Assembly: GCA_004102645.1 (NCBI GenBank)
Contig: CP034928.1
Coordinates: 310,001 to 374,000, forward strand
Source of the DNA: Candidatus Bipolaricaulis sibiricus
Lineage (GTDB): Bacteria > Bipolaricaulota > Bipolaricaulia > Bipolaricaulales > Bipolaricaulaceae
Reading direction: 5' to 3'
Length of the DNA: 64,000 nt
In this document: piece by piece, positions 23,483 to 32,469 of the stretch
How the letters are laid out: each line of letters begins with the position of its first letter
Position numbering within the stretch: the stretch's first letter is position 1
Translations under genes and position numbers: made by a program
Notes under the pieces: model-generated
What the model was told of the DNA's origin: nothing
Databases searched by the model: none
What the model saw: the letters and a program-made list of their open reading frames with translations, nothing else

Positions 23483-24921
23483 GTGGAGTGCTGGCCTACT
23501 TGGGTTGTGGTCTCCTCGGATGTGTGAGGGCGCCGCGGGCGTTCTCGCTTCTGGCCTTGCTCGCAGGGATCGCCTCGTTCTCGTTGTGGGCTCCCGGGTT
23601 TGCGGAGACCCTGGTGGGGGGTCTTCCCTGGGGAATCGCCGTCGCCGGCGACGTGTGGGCGGCGGGCGTATGGGTGCTCGGCCTGGTCCTCCACGCGGCG
23701 CTTCTCCTCCATGCTTGGACGAAGGACAGCGCCTTCCACCCGCTGGCCACGGTACTCATCGGCGCGTGCTTGGCAGGCTCGCTGTCCCGGGATCTGTTCA
23801 ACCTGTACGTGTTGATGGACCTCTCCTCCCTCATTGCCCTCGTCCTGATCGCTTCTGGCCGCCGGGTGAAGGCAGTCTGGGCGGGCCTGCAGTACCTGGT
23901 GCTGACCGAGGTCGGGCTCACCCTGTACCTGTTCGGGCTGGGCCTTGTGTACGCCCGGCTGGGCACCCTGTCGGTCACAGCGTTGGCGCAGCGGGGGCCA
24001 AGCCTGTCCGACCCGGCCCTCGCGGTGGGGGTCGGTCTTCTCCTCGCCGGGGCCGCGGTGAAGACTGGCGTGTTCCTCCTTGGACTGTGGCTTCCCCAAG
24101 CCCACGGCCAGGCCCCGACCGAAGCCTCGGTTCTCCTCTCGGGAATCGTGGTCAAGATCGGGGTCGTCACACTGGCTCGGCTTTCTGAGGCGTTCCCGGT
24201 GGGCACCGTCCTGCTCCTTCTCGGGATCGTGACCGGTTTCGGCGGGCTGGCGTACGCACTCTGGGAGAAGGACCTCAAGGTGTTTCTCGCCTTCCACACC
24301 GTGTCCCAACTTGGATACATGCTGGTGGGTCTTGGCTTGGGAGCAGGGATGGGGGCCCTCTTGTACGTCGTCGCGCACGGCTTGTTCAAAGGGCTCCTCT
24401 TTCTCGCTGCCGGTGAGGCGGTTGACCGGGCTGACCGCCGCGAGATCGCGGCACTTGCCGGGCGCCTTTCCATCCCTGTGGCGGTGGGACTGGGAGTGGG
24501 TACGTGCGCGATCGCAGGGCTCCCTCCACTCGTCGGATTCGCAGCCAAGGGGCTCCTCGCCCAAGGAGCGCCGGCATGGGCCAAAGGAGTGTTCTACGCC
24601 CTGGGGCTTGGCACTGCCGCATCGTTCTCCAAGCTCGTGCCCCTGTTCCGACCGCGGGACGTCGGCCCTGTCGGTGGAATTCCCGTACTCGTCGTCGCGG
24701 TGCTGGCTCTTGGTCTTGGGGCGACTCTCGCCGTGGGCGGTCTCCTCTCCCTGCGGGTGTGGGGCGAGGCGGTCCTGATCGTGGTGATGGGGTATGGTCT
24801 GTACTTCGCCCTGCGCCGGGTTCGTCCTCGGCTTCCTCGTTGGGGGTTCGACTGGAGCGTGGTGAGCCTACTTGTGGCCTCGGTCGGGGTGGCTGGTCTG
24901 GTTGTGCTCGGTGGGCTGTAA
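23467..24921 (+). CDS. mnhD: Mrp antiporter subunit D, first copy (NuoL/M/N-like)
   Basis: A 484-residue, ~14-helix antiporter-like subunit homologous to NuoL/M/N. Conserved elements include SRDLFNLYVLMDLSSL (Asp118 where MrpD usually has the essential Glu), GAAVKTGVFLLGLWLPQAHGQAPTEASVLLSGIVVKIGV with Lys199, His213 and Lys230, LWEKDLKVFLAFHTVSQLGYML, and IAGLPPLVGFAAKGLL. This copy retains the AHGQAP signature typical of functional MrpD. It begins with GTG inside the end of mnhC. A second, gap-free paralog follows 30 bases downstream. Confidence 0.88.
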   Translation: MAAALSGVLAYLGCGLLGCVRAPRAFSLLALLAGIASFSLWAPGFAETLVGGLPWGIAVAGDVWAAGVWVLGLVLHAALLLHAWTKDSAFHPLATVLIGACLAGSLSRDLFNLYVLMDLSSLIALVLIASGRRVKAVWAGLQYLVLTEVGLTLYLFGLGLVYARLGTLSVTALAQRGPSLSDPALAVGVGLLLAGAAVKTGVFLLGLWLPQAHGQAPTEASVLLSGIVVKIGVVTLARLSEAFPVGTVLLLLGIVTGFGGLAYALWEKDLKVFLAFHTVSQLGYMLVGLGLGAGMGALLYVVAHGLFKGLLFLAAGEAVDRADRREIAALAGRLSIPVAVGLGVGTCAIAGLPPLVGFAAKGLLAQGAPAWAKGVFYALGLGTAASFSKLVPLFRPRDVGPVGGIPVLVVAVLALGLGATLAVGGLLSLRVWGEAVLIVVMGYGLYFALRRVRPRLPRWGFDWSVVSLLVASVGVAGLVVLGGL

Positions 24922-24951
24922 GGTGGGGCGTCCCGCGCGAGAGGGGAAGGC

Positions 24952-26409
24952 GTGACGGCGGCACTGGCCGGGGTCCTCGTCTACCTTGCCTGTGGGGTGG
25001 CAGGGATTCTCGGCGCGGGCCGGCTAACGGCTCTCTTCGCGATCGTCGTGGCTTGGGTCTCTCTTCTGTTCTGGGCACCGGGGTTTCCCGTCGGCTTGGT
25101 GGGGGGACCCCCGTGGGGGATCCCCGTTGCCGGGGACACTCTCGCCCTCGCACTGTGGGTGCTGGCCCCCCTCATCCATGCGACTGCAGCGTGGCACGAG
25201 CGTCACCGCTCGACCACGTTCCACGGACTCGTCACGCTTCTTGTCGGCACGTGTCTGGCCACCGTTCTGTCCCGCGACCTGTTCAACCTGTACGTTCTCC
25301 TCGACCTTGGTTCGCTCCTCGCTGTTGTGCTCATCGCGTACGATCGGCGGTCACAGGCTGTCTGGGCTGGGTTCCGGTACCTTCTTCTGTCTGCCCTGGG
25401 GATGCTCCTCTACCTGTTCGGGGTGGGGCTCGTCTATGCAGACCTCGGTACCCTATCGCTCGTTCAGATCGCGGAGATCGCACCCAGCCTATCCCGCCCG
25501 CCGCTTGCGGTGGGGGCGAGTCTGCTTGTGGTGGGTGCAGCAGTGAAGGCAGGGGTATTCCTTATTGGGTTCTGGCTCCCTGGCGCCTACCGTCTCGCCC
25601 CGGTGGGGGTGGTCACCCTTCTTGCGGGGTTGGCAGGGAAGACGGGGATCGTGGCCCTGGCCCGCCTGAGCGAGGCGCTTCCCGTAGGACCGGTCGTGGC
25701 GGTGTTGGGTGTGGTCACGGGATTCGGGGGCCTCATCTACGCCCTATGGGAACGCGACCTGATGCGGTTCCTTGCCTACCACATCCTCTCGCAGTACGGG
25801 TACATGCTGGTCGGGTTCGGCCTCGGAGGAGCTGCGTTCACCGGAGCGATCTACTACACCCTGGCCCACTGCTTGTTCAAGGGCCTTCTCTTCTACGCCG
25901 CGGGTAGCGGGATCGAGGCAGTTGGGATCCGCGAGATTCCGAATCTGGCGGGTCGGCTCCCCCGCAGCGCTGCGGGGGGCCTTGCTCTGGGAGCGTTGTC
26001 CATCGCGGGCATCCCTCCTCTGGCAGGGTTTGTGGCCAAGGAGTTCCTCGGCACCCTTGTTCCTGGGGGGTATGGGTGGGCGTTGACCCTGCTTGGGGTG
26101 GGGACGGCAGCCTCGTTCAGCAAACTTCTCCCCCTCTTGCGCCCCACATCGGAGCACGGAGAGTGGGGTGGGGTTGTCCTTCTCAGCATGGGGGTGGTGG
26201 GCTTCTCTGTATGGGGTGCAGCCAGCCTGCCCGGGCTCCTCACCCCCATCGTTTGGGCGAAGGCGCTTGCCGCTGTTGCGGCGGGGTTCGCGCTGTACCA
26301 CCTGGTGAGGAGGGTCCAGGTGCCGCTCCCGCAGGTCAGGGTACACCACATGTCGTTGGCGATGCTGATGGTCACTGCGGTGCTGGCGGCGGTGCACCTT
26401 GTGAGCTAG
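24952..26409 (+). CDS. Mrp antiporter subunit D, second divergent copy
   Basis: A 485-residue paralog of the preceding mnhD product; the two align without gaps over at least the first 230 residues. It has LFNLYVLLDLGSL with Asp118, Lys199 in AAVKAGVFLIG, and Lys230, but His213 is replaced by Tyr (PGAYRLAP) and the TM5-region Glu148 by Ala. IPPLAGFVAKEFLG near the end is retained. Because no MrpA-type large subunit is present, this copy may take the MrpA (NuoL-like) position and the pair may provide two unequal proton/cation channels. It starts with GTG and ends the antiporter operon proper. Confidence 0.82.
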   Translation: MTAALAGVLVYLACGVAGILGAGRLTALFAIVVAWVSLLFWAPGFPVGLVGGPPWGIPVAGDTLALALWVLAPLIHATAAWHERHRSTTFHGLVTLLVGTCLATVLSRDLFNLYVLLDLGSLLAVVLIAYDRRSQAVWAGFRYLLLSALGMLLYLFGVGLVYADLGTLSLVQIAEIAPSLSRPPLAVGASLLVVGAAVKAGVFLIGFWLPGAYRLAPVGVVTLLAGLAGKTGIVALARLSEALPVGPVVAVLGVVTGFGGLIYALWERDLMRFLAYHILSQYGYMLVGFGLGGAAFTGAIYYTLAHCLFKGLLFYAAGSGIEAVGIREIPNLAGRLPRSAAGGLALGALSIAGIPPLAGFVAKEFLGTLVPGGYGWALTLLGVGTAASFSKLLPLLRPTSEHGEWGGVVLLSMGVVGFSVWGAASLPGLLTPIVWAKALAAVAAGFALYHLVRRVQVPLPQVRVHHMSLAMLMVTAVLAAVHLVS

Positions 26410-26501
26410 GCCCGATCCACGTGCTGACGGGCTGGCAGACCGTACGGGGTTGCGCCGTCGGGCCGGATGTGCAAAGCGCAGTTCGCGAGGGCAATTGACG
26501 G

Positions 26502-26507
26502 TACAAT
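26502..26507 (+). promoter_or_regulatory. Putative -10 box before the 50-residue membrane protein
   Basis: TACAAT, 23 bases before the ATG at 26531 and followed by ggaggaggg. It may allow transcription independent of the Mrp operon. Confidence 0.35.
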
Positions 26508-26530
26508 GTGCCGGTTCTGGAGGAGGGACC

Positions 26531-26683
26531 ATGGCCGACAAGATCAGGGTTAGGGGCGAATTGTCAGGGATGTTCTGGTTCGCGGGGTGGCTGTTCACGC
26601 TGGCGTTCACCCAGCTTCTGTGGTGGCAGGCGATCCTCGCGCTCGTGATCTGGCCGTACTACCTGGGGGTCCGGCTGCGGTAG
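26531..26683 (+). CDS. 50-residue single-span or hairpin membrane protein
   Basis: A short protein (MADKIRVRGELSG, then hydrophobic FWFAGWLFTLAFTQL and WQAILALVIWPYYLGVRL) with a conserved-looking WPYYLG end. The ATG is preceded by a strong ggaggaggg, which supports its reality despite its size. It sits 120 bases after the Mrp operon and might be a small accessory subunit, but it also has a possible -10 of its own. I cannot name a family. Confidence 0.6.
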   Translation: MADKIRVRGELSGMFWFAGWLFTLAFTQLLWWQAILALVIWPYYLGVRLR

Positions 26684-26910
26684 TCGATAGGCTCCTCTCG
26701 CGGTGTCCAGGGCCTCTCGAGGTCGCCCCGCAGCGCGACCGGCACCTGTGTGGCTTCGAGTGCAGCAGCACGGGCGTGCCTCTGGACCTTCTGAGGAGAC
26801 CGGCCGGCTCGCGCGCGGCGTCGTGGCTGCGCCTGTCCTCGGCGATCCTGGTTGCCGAGAGCCGTACCGGTCTACGGGACAGCGGACTCTGACGTACCAA
26901 GATCGGCGCC
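26684..26910. other. Intergenic region upstream of a strong promoter
   Basis: No coding signal, repeat or RNA fold that I can support. The gap continues to 27027 and includes the promoter at 26911-26940 and about 85 bases of leader. Confidence 0.3.
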
Positions 26911-26940
26911 TTGACAGGACAGGGGGGGCGCTGCTATGGT
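26911..26940 (+). promoter_or_regulatory. Strong sigma-70-type promoter for the secreted repeat protein
   Basis: A perfect TTGACA (26911-26916) and TATGGT (26935-26940) are spaced by 18 bases. The leader to the ATG at 27028 is about 80 bases and ends with ggggaggagg. Confidence 0.65.
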
Positions 26941-27027
26941 AGCTCAGCGGCGCAGGTCGGAGCTGTTGCGGGTTTCCACGCTCTGCCCAGCCGGAACGCA
27001 CACCCGCTACAGGGGAGGAGGAGCGCT

Positions 27028-28365
27028 ATGGGAAAGAAGATTGGCGTAGGGCTTGTTCTTATGTTGATGTTCCTGGCGATTGTGGGCCCGGCAGCAATCG
27101 GATCCACGCGGTTCCAGGGCATTGCTGGCGACTACCAGATCGACATCACGCGACTTGGGATGCCGCTGGTGTTCTACCTGCGGATCAACCCCGACGGGAC
27201 GTTCATGCTGTCCCCGAACACGAAGTTCGATCCCAGCGAGAGCCGCGGAACGGGAGTGCTTGCCGAGAGCCGGGGTGTCTACATGATGATCTACAAGGAG
27301 CACACGCCAGACAATCCCAAGACGGCTACGTTCGTGCTCGATGGTCCTAACCTCGTCTTCCAATCACGACTGCCCTATGGCCAAAGCAACATTCTGAATA
27401 CGGCTGAAGATCCTGACAACCCTGAGATCATCTACACCCTGACGGCCGACACGCTGGCTTTGTCGGAGTATTACGGCACATACGTTGGTTCCCATTCCAC
27501 CCCGGCCATGGGTGCAACGGTGGAATACGTCTACACTCTTCAGCTCAAGGCGGGGTTGCGGTATGTGTTCACCAGTGAGTTTGCGATGGGGGGGACCACC
27601 TACACCTACAGCGAGACCGGAACGTGGAACGTGTCTGGACAGGAGTTCACCCTCGATCCCACGGATGAACCCGCAGTACAGGGAACGATCAGCACCGATG
27701 GCCGAATCACGGTCGGCATCCGCCCCTCGGCCATGGCTGCGGCGAGGACTCCTCGGGAGCTGCGTCTGGCTACCCATGCTCACGTGGCCGGCACGTACTT
27801 CGCCGAGAAGTCCACGCCGATGTACACCGCCAAGGTGACCCTGGTCTTGGACATGTTTGGCCACTATCGCTACACCGCAGACGTCGGGCAGCCGCAGCTG
27901 TACGAGGAGTTGGGGTCGTACGATGTGACCGGGTCTACGATCACGTTCCGACCGGAGGGCGGGAGTGCGTACACGGCAACACTCGAGAACTTGGTGCTGA
28001 CCGGTAGCTTCCGGGTAATCGGCGCCATGCCGGCGACGCAAATGGTCATGTACGGTCGGGCCATCCAAGGGACGTTTGCGGGAACGGCAACGCACGAGGG
28101 GGTCGAGTACCAAGCGGTTCTTACCCTGAACCCGAATGGCACTTACCAGCTGTTGGTCTCCGATGAGGCTGGACACGCAGTCGTCGACAAGACGGGAACC
28201 TTCCAGATGCGGCGCGCGATGACCCTCAATGTGGTGCTGACAGGAATCGATCCTGCGCCCACTTGTTCTGTGAGCGACTCCGGACTGAACTTCAGCATCA
28301 TCCTCCCAGGCATGACTGCAACGTCGAGCATGGGCGGACTCGGCTTCAGTCTGAAGCGAAAGTGA
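27028..28365 (+). CDS. Secreted protein with about four tandem beta-rich repeats
   Basis: A 445-residue exported protein with a signal peptide (MGKKIGVGLVLMLMFLAIVG). About four modules of ~90-110 residues follow the pattern G-x-Y at the start, an alternating L-x-L strand, a 'G-x-Y' turn and a 'G-T-W/Y-x-V' strand: GDYQIDITRLGMP..., GTYVGSHSTPAMG..., GTYFAEKSTPMYT... and GTFAGTATHEGVE... . This looks like repeated small beta-barrels of the lipocalin or NlpE type, but sequence similarity between repeats is low. Location and function are unknown. It has its own strong promoter and a strong terminator hairpin downstream, so it is probably abundant and monocistronic. Confidence 0.65.
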   Translation: MGKKIGVGLVLMLMFLAIVGPAAIGSTRFQGIAGDYQIDITRLGMPLVFYLRINPDGTFMLSPNTKFDPSESRGTGVLAESRGVYMMIYKEHTPDNPKTATFVLDGPNLVFQSRLPYGQSNILNTAEDPDNPEIIYTLTADTLALSEYYGTYVGSHSTPAMGATVEYVYTLQLKAGLRYVFTSEFAMGGTTYTYSETGTWNVSGQEFTLDPTDEPAVQGTISTDGRITVGIRPSAMAAARTPRELRLATHAHVAGTYFAEKSTPMYTAKVTLVLDMFGHYRYTADVGQPQLYEELGSYDVTGSTITFRPEGGSAYTATLENLVLTGSFRVIGAMPATQMVMYGRAIQGTFAGTATHEGVEYQAVLTLNPNGTYQLLVSDEAGHAVVDKTGTFQMRRAMTLNVVLTGIDPAPTCSVSDSGLNFSIILPGMTATSSMGGLGFSLKRK

Positions 28366-28396
28366 GGCAGTGAACCACCACAGAGACTAGCTTGGG

Positions 28397-28437
28397 CCCC
28401 GCCAAGCCCAGCAGAGGCTGGGCTTGGCGGGGGTTGT
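28397..28437 (+). terminator. Long perfect hairpin terminator
   Basis: A 16-bp perfect stem (28397-28412 with 28417-28432) closes a four-base loop and is followed by gttgt. The T-tract is weak. It lies between the secreted repeat protein and the ABC transporter operon. Confidence 0.65.
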
Positions 28438-28475
28438 CTGCGATCCGGCGGTCTTGCGACCGCAGGGAGGAGGGA

Positions 28476-30443
28476 GTGCCCAGAAGGTGGGGAAGCTGGT
28501 TCCTTCGCGTCGCCCTGCTCGTGAGCGCAGCGACTCTTCTGGCGGGTTGCCAGCGCAACGAGTACCCCCGCCGGACGGATCCCACGAACACCTTGTACGT
28601 GGGGGTGGTCGAGTCGTCTTTTCCCACCGCGTTCATGCCGTGGCTCTCGCGGGAAGGGATCGCACCCACAATCGCTAGCATGCTGTACAGCACTTTGTTT
28701 GCATACGATGACGAAACCGGCGGATTCCTCCCCAACCTCGCCCAGAACTGGTACTACGTGGATGTGCAGGGCCGGCCGATCGTGACGGAGTCAGGGAGTG
28801 TCGACTACGGACGCCTGGAGAAAGATGGTGTGCGAACCCTTCGCAACCCCCAGACGGGTCAGACAGAGCGGTACCTTGTTGTTCGAGTTGAGCTCGACCC
28901 GCGCGCCCGGTGGAGTGACGGACAGCCGGTGACTGCTGAGGACGTGTACTACACCCTGGACATCGCCCGCAACAACTACCTGTCGAACCACGCGGGTGCT
29001 CTGGCGTGGACGGCCGATCTCCTACACCTGTACTCCAACGCGGGCCAGTTGCAGCTACAGGGGATCTTCACGTACAGCCGGGGGGCGGCGGAGCAGGGTT
29101 ACCCGGTTGAAGATAGCGATCGGGACCATGTGGTCTACCTCCACGTCCGAAGCGTCCTGGGCGCGGTGACGAGCCTGTTCACCACCGTTCTCATTCTACC
29201 CCGGCATCTTTGGGAGCCGGTCGTCAGCCGGGACAACCAGCTCAACAGCCGAAACCCCGACGCGCGGATGCAGCTTCTGTACCAGAACCCCGTGGGGAGT
29301 GGTCCGTACGTGCTCGACCCGTTAGCGTCGGGACCGTCGCAACTCGTCCTGCGACGCAACGAGCTCTACCACCTGACCCATGACGATGGCAGCCCGCTGT
29401 ATGCCGTGGAGACGATCCGCCTCATCCTCTACCAGGAGCTCAACGTTGCCATCTACGCGGTCATGCAGGGCCACATCGACATGCTTAGCGCTGCCCTGAG
29501 CCCCAACTACGTGCGTCTGTTCGAAGGGCGGGATGACCTCTTCCTGTCGATTGCCGAGGGCACGTTCACACAGACGTTGGTGTTCAACGTGAACCCCGTC
29601 GCGAGCGAGCGGACTCCCCTGCGCGCCCTCCTGGCGAACCGGGATCTGCGTCATGCCATAGCGTTGGCGATCGACAGCGAGATGCTCATTCGTCTGGTAG
29701 CCAACGGTGCGGCCACACGAGTCAGCGCCGGCCTGATCCGCGAAAGCTTGACCGACTTCTACAATCCCAACGCCGACATCCTCAAGGGGGATTACGCAGC
29801 GCGGTTGGAGCGAGCGAACCAGCTGCTGGACCAGATCCTGCCGGAGAGAGACCAGCACGGGTACCGTCTCCACAACGGCGAACGCGTGTCCTTCGGGATT
29901 CTGGGGCATCCGGGTGAGATCGAGCTGATTGCGTTTCTCCAAGTCCAGCTCCAGAAGATCGGGATCGAGATCCGGTATCAGGCGAAAGGCAGCTCTCCGG
30001 AGACCACCTACCTGTGGACGAGTCGCTTCGACATGACCATTCACGGGGTGATTTTCTCGTTGGCAAACGTGGACATCATGTTCAACGCCCACTTTGTGGC
30101 CCTTGGGCGTACCTCCAACTACGGACGGTTGGTCAACCCCGATCTGGCCAGGGGGATTGAAGAGATGCGTTCCACTCTGAACCTGCACCGCAAGTACCAG
30201 CTTCTGTACGAGCTGCAGCCCGTGATCGCTGAGCTGTTCTACAAGGTTCCTCTGTACAGCCCGCAGGTGATCTCCATTGCTCGCACGGACCGGTACACCG
30301 GCTACGAAGTGGTTCCCGGAGCTACGGTCTTCAACACCACCAATCTGCAGCAAATCCGCCGGGTTGACTCCGTCCCCCGCATCGCGTCATCGGGGCAGAG
30401 GATTGAGAGAGTGTCGCAAGGCATCGGGGGTGAGGGGATGTGA
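28476..30443 (+). CDS. Peptide ABC transporter substrate-binding lipoprotein
   Basis: A 655-residue family 5 solute-binding protein (DppA/OppA type) that captures peptides outside the membrane. The lipobox SAATLLAGC places the lipid-modified Cys at about residue 25 after a GTG start chosen because cagggaggaggga precedes it. Family features are visible: ARWSDGQPVTAEDVYYTLD, VGSGPYVLDPL, DMLSAALSPNYVR, and a segment with FNVNPV and RDLRHAIALAIDSEML. At 655 residues it is longer than E. coli OppA (~540) owing to extra N-terminal insertions. It is the first gene of the complete five-gene transporter operon; the next gene overlaps its stop (GTGA). Confidence 0.88.
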   Translation: MPRRWGSWFLRVALLVSAATLLAGCQRNEYPRRTDPTNTLYVGVVESSFPTAFMPWLSREGIAPTIASMLYSTLFAYDDETGGFLPNLAQNWYYVDVQGRPIVTESGSVDYGRLEKDGVRTLRNPQTGQTERYLVVRVELDPRARWSDGQPVTAEDVYYTLDIARNNYLSNHAGALAWTADLLHLYSNAGQLQLQGIFTYSRGAAEQGYPVEDSDRDHVVYLHVRSVLGAVTSLFTTVLILPRHLWEPVVSRDNQLNSRNPDARMQLLYQNPVGSGPYVLDPLASGPSQLVLRRNELYHLTHDDGSPLYAVETIRLILYQELNVAIYAVMQGHIDMLSAALSPNYVRLFEGRDDLFLSIAEGTFTQTLVFNVNPVASERTPLRALLANRDLRHAIALAIDSEMLIRLVANGAATRVSAGLIRESLTDFYNPNADILKGDYAARLERANQLLDQILPERDQHGYRLHNGERVSFGILGHPGEIELIAFLQVQLQKIGIEIRYQAKGSSPETTYLWTSRFDMTIHGVIFSLANVDIMFNAHFVALGRTSNYGRLVNPDLARGIEEMRSTLNLHRKYQLLYELQPVIAELFYKVPLYSPQVISIARTDRYTGYEVVPGATVFNTTNLQQIRRVDSVPRIASSGQRIERVSQGIGGEGM

Positions 30444-31438
30444 GGAGAAGTTACGTGATCAAGAGGGTTCTGTACGCGGTGTTCATCTTCTTTGTCGTGC
30501 TGACGCTCAACTTCTTCATCCCCCGCATCGGCGTACACGATCCCGCGGAACGCTACTACCCGCCGCAGGGGGGGATGTCCACCATCGAGTACGAGATCAT
30601 CAAGCAGTTCACCCGTGAGCAGTACGGCTTCGACGTGTCGACCTTCCAGCAGTACGTCCGCTACCTGCGAGGGTTGTTGCGTCTGGACTTGGGCACCTCG
30701 CTGCGGTCTGGATCCCCCAAAGTGACTGCTCTGATCGCCCAGCGGCTGCCGTGGACCCTTGTCCTGTCGGTGAGCACGCTCGTCATCAGCTTGGTCGTTG
30801 GCCTCTTGTTTGGCACGGTGGCGGCCTGGAAGCGCGGTCGGTGGCAGGACACCTTGCTACTGAACGCGTCTACCGTCAGCGTTGCTCTGCCCAGCTTCTT
30901 CATCGCCTTGATGCTGTCCTTCTACCTCGGGTTCAGACTGGAGCTATTTCCGGCGTACACGAACCCCAACATGGTCGCCCAGTTCGACTGGAGTTGGAGC
31001 GCGATCCGGATGGTGTTCACCAATGCCGCCCTGCCGATCATGAGCATGTCGCTGGGGGGGATCATCGGCTATTCCCAGATGACCCGGAACAGCGTGATTG
31101 CTGTAACGAACGAGGACTACGTCGTCACGGCCCGAGCCAAGGGACTGCCTCAGGCCGCCGTCCTGTACAAACACGTGCTGCGGAACGCGCTGCTTCCGTT
31201 AGCCACCTCGATCGGCATGAACATCGGAGGGCTCATCGGCGGGGCGATCATCATCGAGCAGGTGTTCAACTGGCAAGGCATGGGGACCCTGTTTCTGGAA
31301 GCGAACAGCACCAAGGACTACCCGCTGATGATGGGTATAATGTTGTTTCTGTCGGCGTTCGCTATTCTCGCCAATCTGGTCACTGAGTTGCTCTACGTTG
31401 TTCTGGATCCGCGCGTCACAGTTGGGGACAAGCGATGA
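30440..31438 (+). CDS. Peptide ABC transporter permease (DppB/OppB type)
   Basis: A 332-residue inner-membrane permease with about six helices. The ATPase-contact (EAA) loop reads YVVTARAKGLPQAAVLYKHVLRNALLPL, typical for DppB. It ends with LYVVLDPRVTVGDKR, the usual 'DPRv' tail. The GTG start overlaps the upstream stop. It would pair with the next permease to form the transmembrane channel. Confidence 0.9.
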   Translation: MRRSYVIKRVLYAVFIFFVVLTLNFFIPRIGVHDPAERYYPPQGGMSTIEYEIIKQFTREQYGFDVSTFQQYVRYLRGLLRLDLGTSLRSGSPKVTALIAQRLPWTLVLSVSTLVISLVVGLLFGTVAAWKRGRWQDTLLLNASTVSVALPSFFIALMLSFYLGFRLELFPAYTNPNMVAQFDWSWSAIRMVFTNAALPIMSMSLGGIIGYSQMTRNSVIAVTNEDYVVTARAKGLPQAAVLYKHVLRNALLPLATSIGMNIGGLIGGAIIIEQVFNWQGMGTLFLEANSTKDYPLMMGIMLFLSAFAILANLVTELLYVVLDPRVTVGDKR

Positions 31439-32469
31439 GCGGATCCAGCGTGCTCCTGCGAGTTGCCCAGCGGGGGGGCTCACTTGCGAGCTTTGTCAGG
31501 AAGCTGTGGCGGCATCCTCAAGGCCGACTGGGCCTTACTCTGGCGGGGTGTCTGGTGCTCGTGGCGATCCTCGCTCCGGTACTGGCACCCTACGATCCGT
31601 ACGATGTCACCCAGCGGGCTGCGAAGGGATTGCGGCCGAGCTGGCAGCACTTGCTGGGAACCACCACCACCACCGGCCAGGACATCTTCAGCATGCTGAT
31701 CTATGGGGCTCGCGTCTCGCTGACGATTGGCATTGGCACCGGAGTAGCCCTCGCTTTCCTGGGTGCCTTAATGGGGGTCATGGCTGGGTATATCGGTGGA
31801 TTCGTGGACAACCTCATCATGCGGGTTGTTGACATCATGCTGGTCATACCGACGCTGCCCCTCATCATTGTCCTGACGAGCCTTCTGGGGCGCAGCTACT
31901 TCGTGATCGTCCTGGTGTTTGTGATCTTCGGTTGGACAGGTCTAGCACGGGTTATCCGGTCCTTGGTGCTGGTGCTGAAGAACAGCAACTACGTGAAGGC
32001 CGCCGAACTGGCGGGTGCCAGCCGGTGGTACATCATGACCAAGCACATCCTCCCCGGGACGTCCCATCTCATCATCATGAACACCGCCCTGACGAGCGCG
32101 GGCATCATGGTTGCGGAGGCGGGGCTGAGCTTCCTTGGGCTGGGCGATCCTACGGCCATCAGCTGGGGGAAGATGCTGGCGGAAGCGCAGGGTGGTGGAG
32201 CTCTGCTGTTCGGGGCTTGGTGGTGGATCATCGCCCCCGGGATCGGCATATTCCTGTCAGTGTTCTCGTTCATGCGGATCGGCATCGTGATGGAAGAGGT
32301 TTTCAATCCCAGGATGAAAGCATCGAGCGGCATCTACAAGCTGTTCAAGCACTTGAACAACACGTATCTGGAGGATGTATTTCGGTCGATGGAGGACGCA
32401 GAAGAGGACCCCGTTCCACAACCACCCCGCAGGTTGGATGCTGGAGCCTCCGAAGGGCGCCATGGCTGA
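31435..32469 (+). CDS. Peptide ABC transporter permease (DppC/OppC type)
   Basis: A 344-residue permease. The N-terminal OppC domain (HPQGRLGLTLAGCLVLVAIL) precedes the binding-protein-dependent transport domain containing NYVKAAELAGASRWYIMTKHILPG (EAA loop) and AGLSFLGLGDPTAISWGKML. The tail extends ~55 residues beyond the last helix, with a polar end. The ATG overlaps the previous stop (ATGA), and its end overlaps the ATPase gene by eight bases. Confidence 0.9.
   Translation: MSGSSVLLRVAQRGGSLASFVRKLWRHPQGRLGLTLAGCLVLVAILAPVLAPYDPYDVTQRAAKGLRPSWQHLLGTTTTTGQDIFSMLIYGARVSLTIGIGTGVALAFLGALMGVMAGYIGGFVDNLIMRVVDIMLVIPTLPLIIVLTSLLGRSYFVIVLVFVIFGWTGLARVIRSLVLVLKNSNYVKAAELAGASRWYIMTKHILPGTSHLIIMNTALTSAGIMVAEAGLSFLGLGDPTAISWGKMLAEAQGGGALLFGAWWWIIAPGIGIFLSVFSFMRIGIVMEEVFNPRMKASSGIYKLFKHLNNTYLEDVFRSMEDAEEDPVPQPPRRLDAGASEGRHG

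Noticed and set aside
26935-26965. TAGCTCAG sequence resembling a tRNA D-arm
   Set aside because: No acceptor, anticodon or T-arm can be paired around it; it is part of the leader downstream of the promoter.
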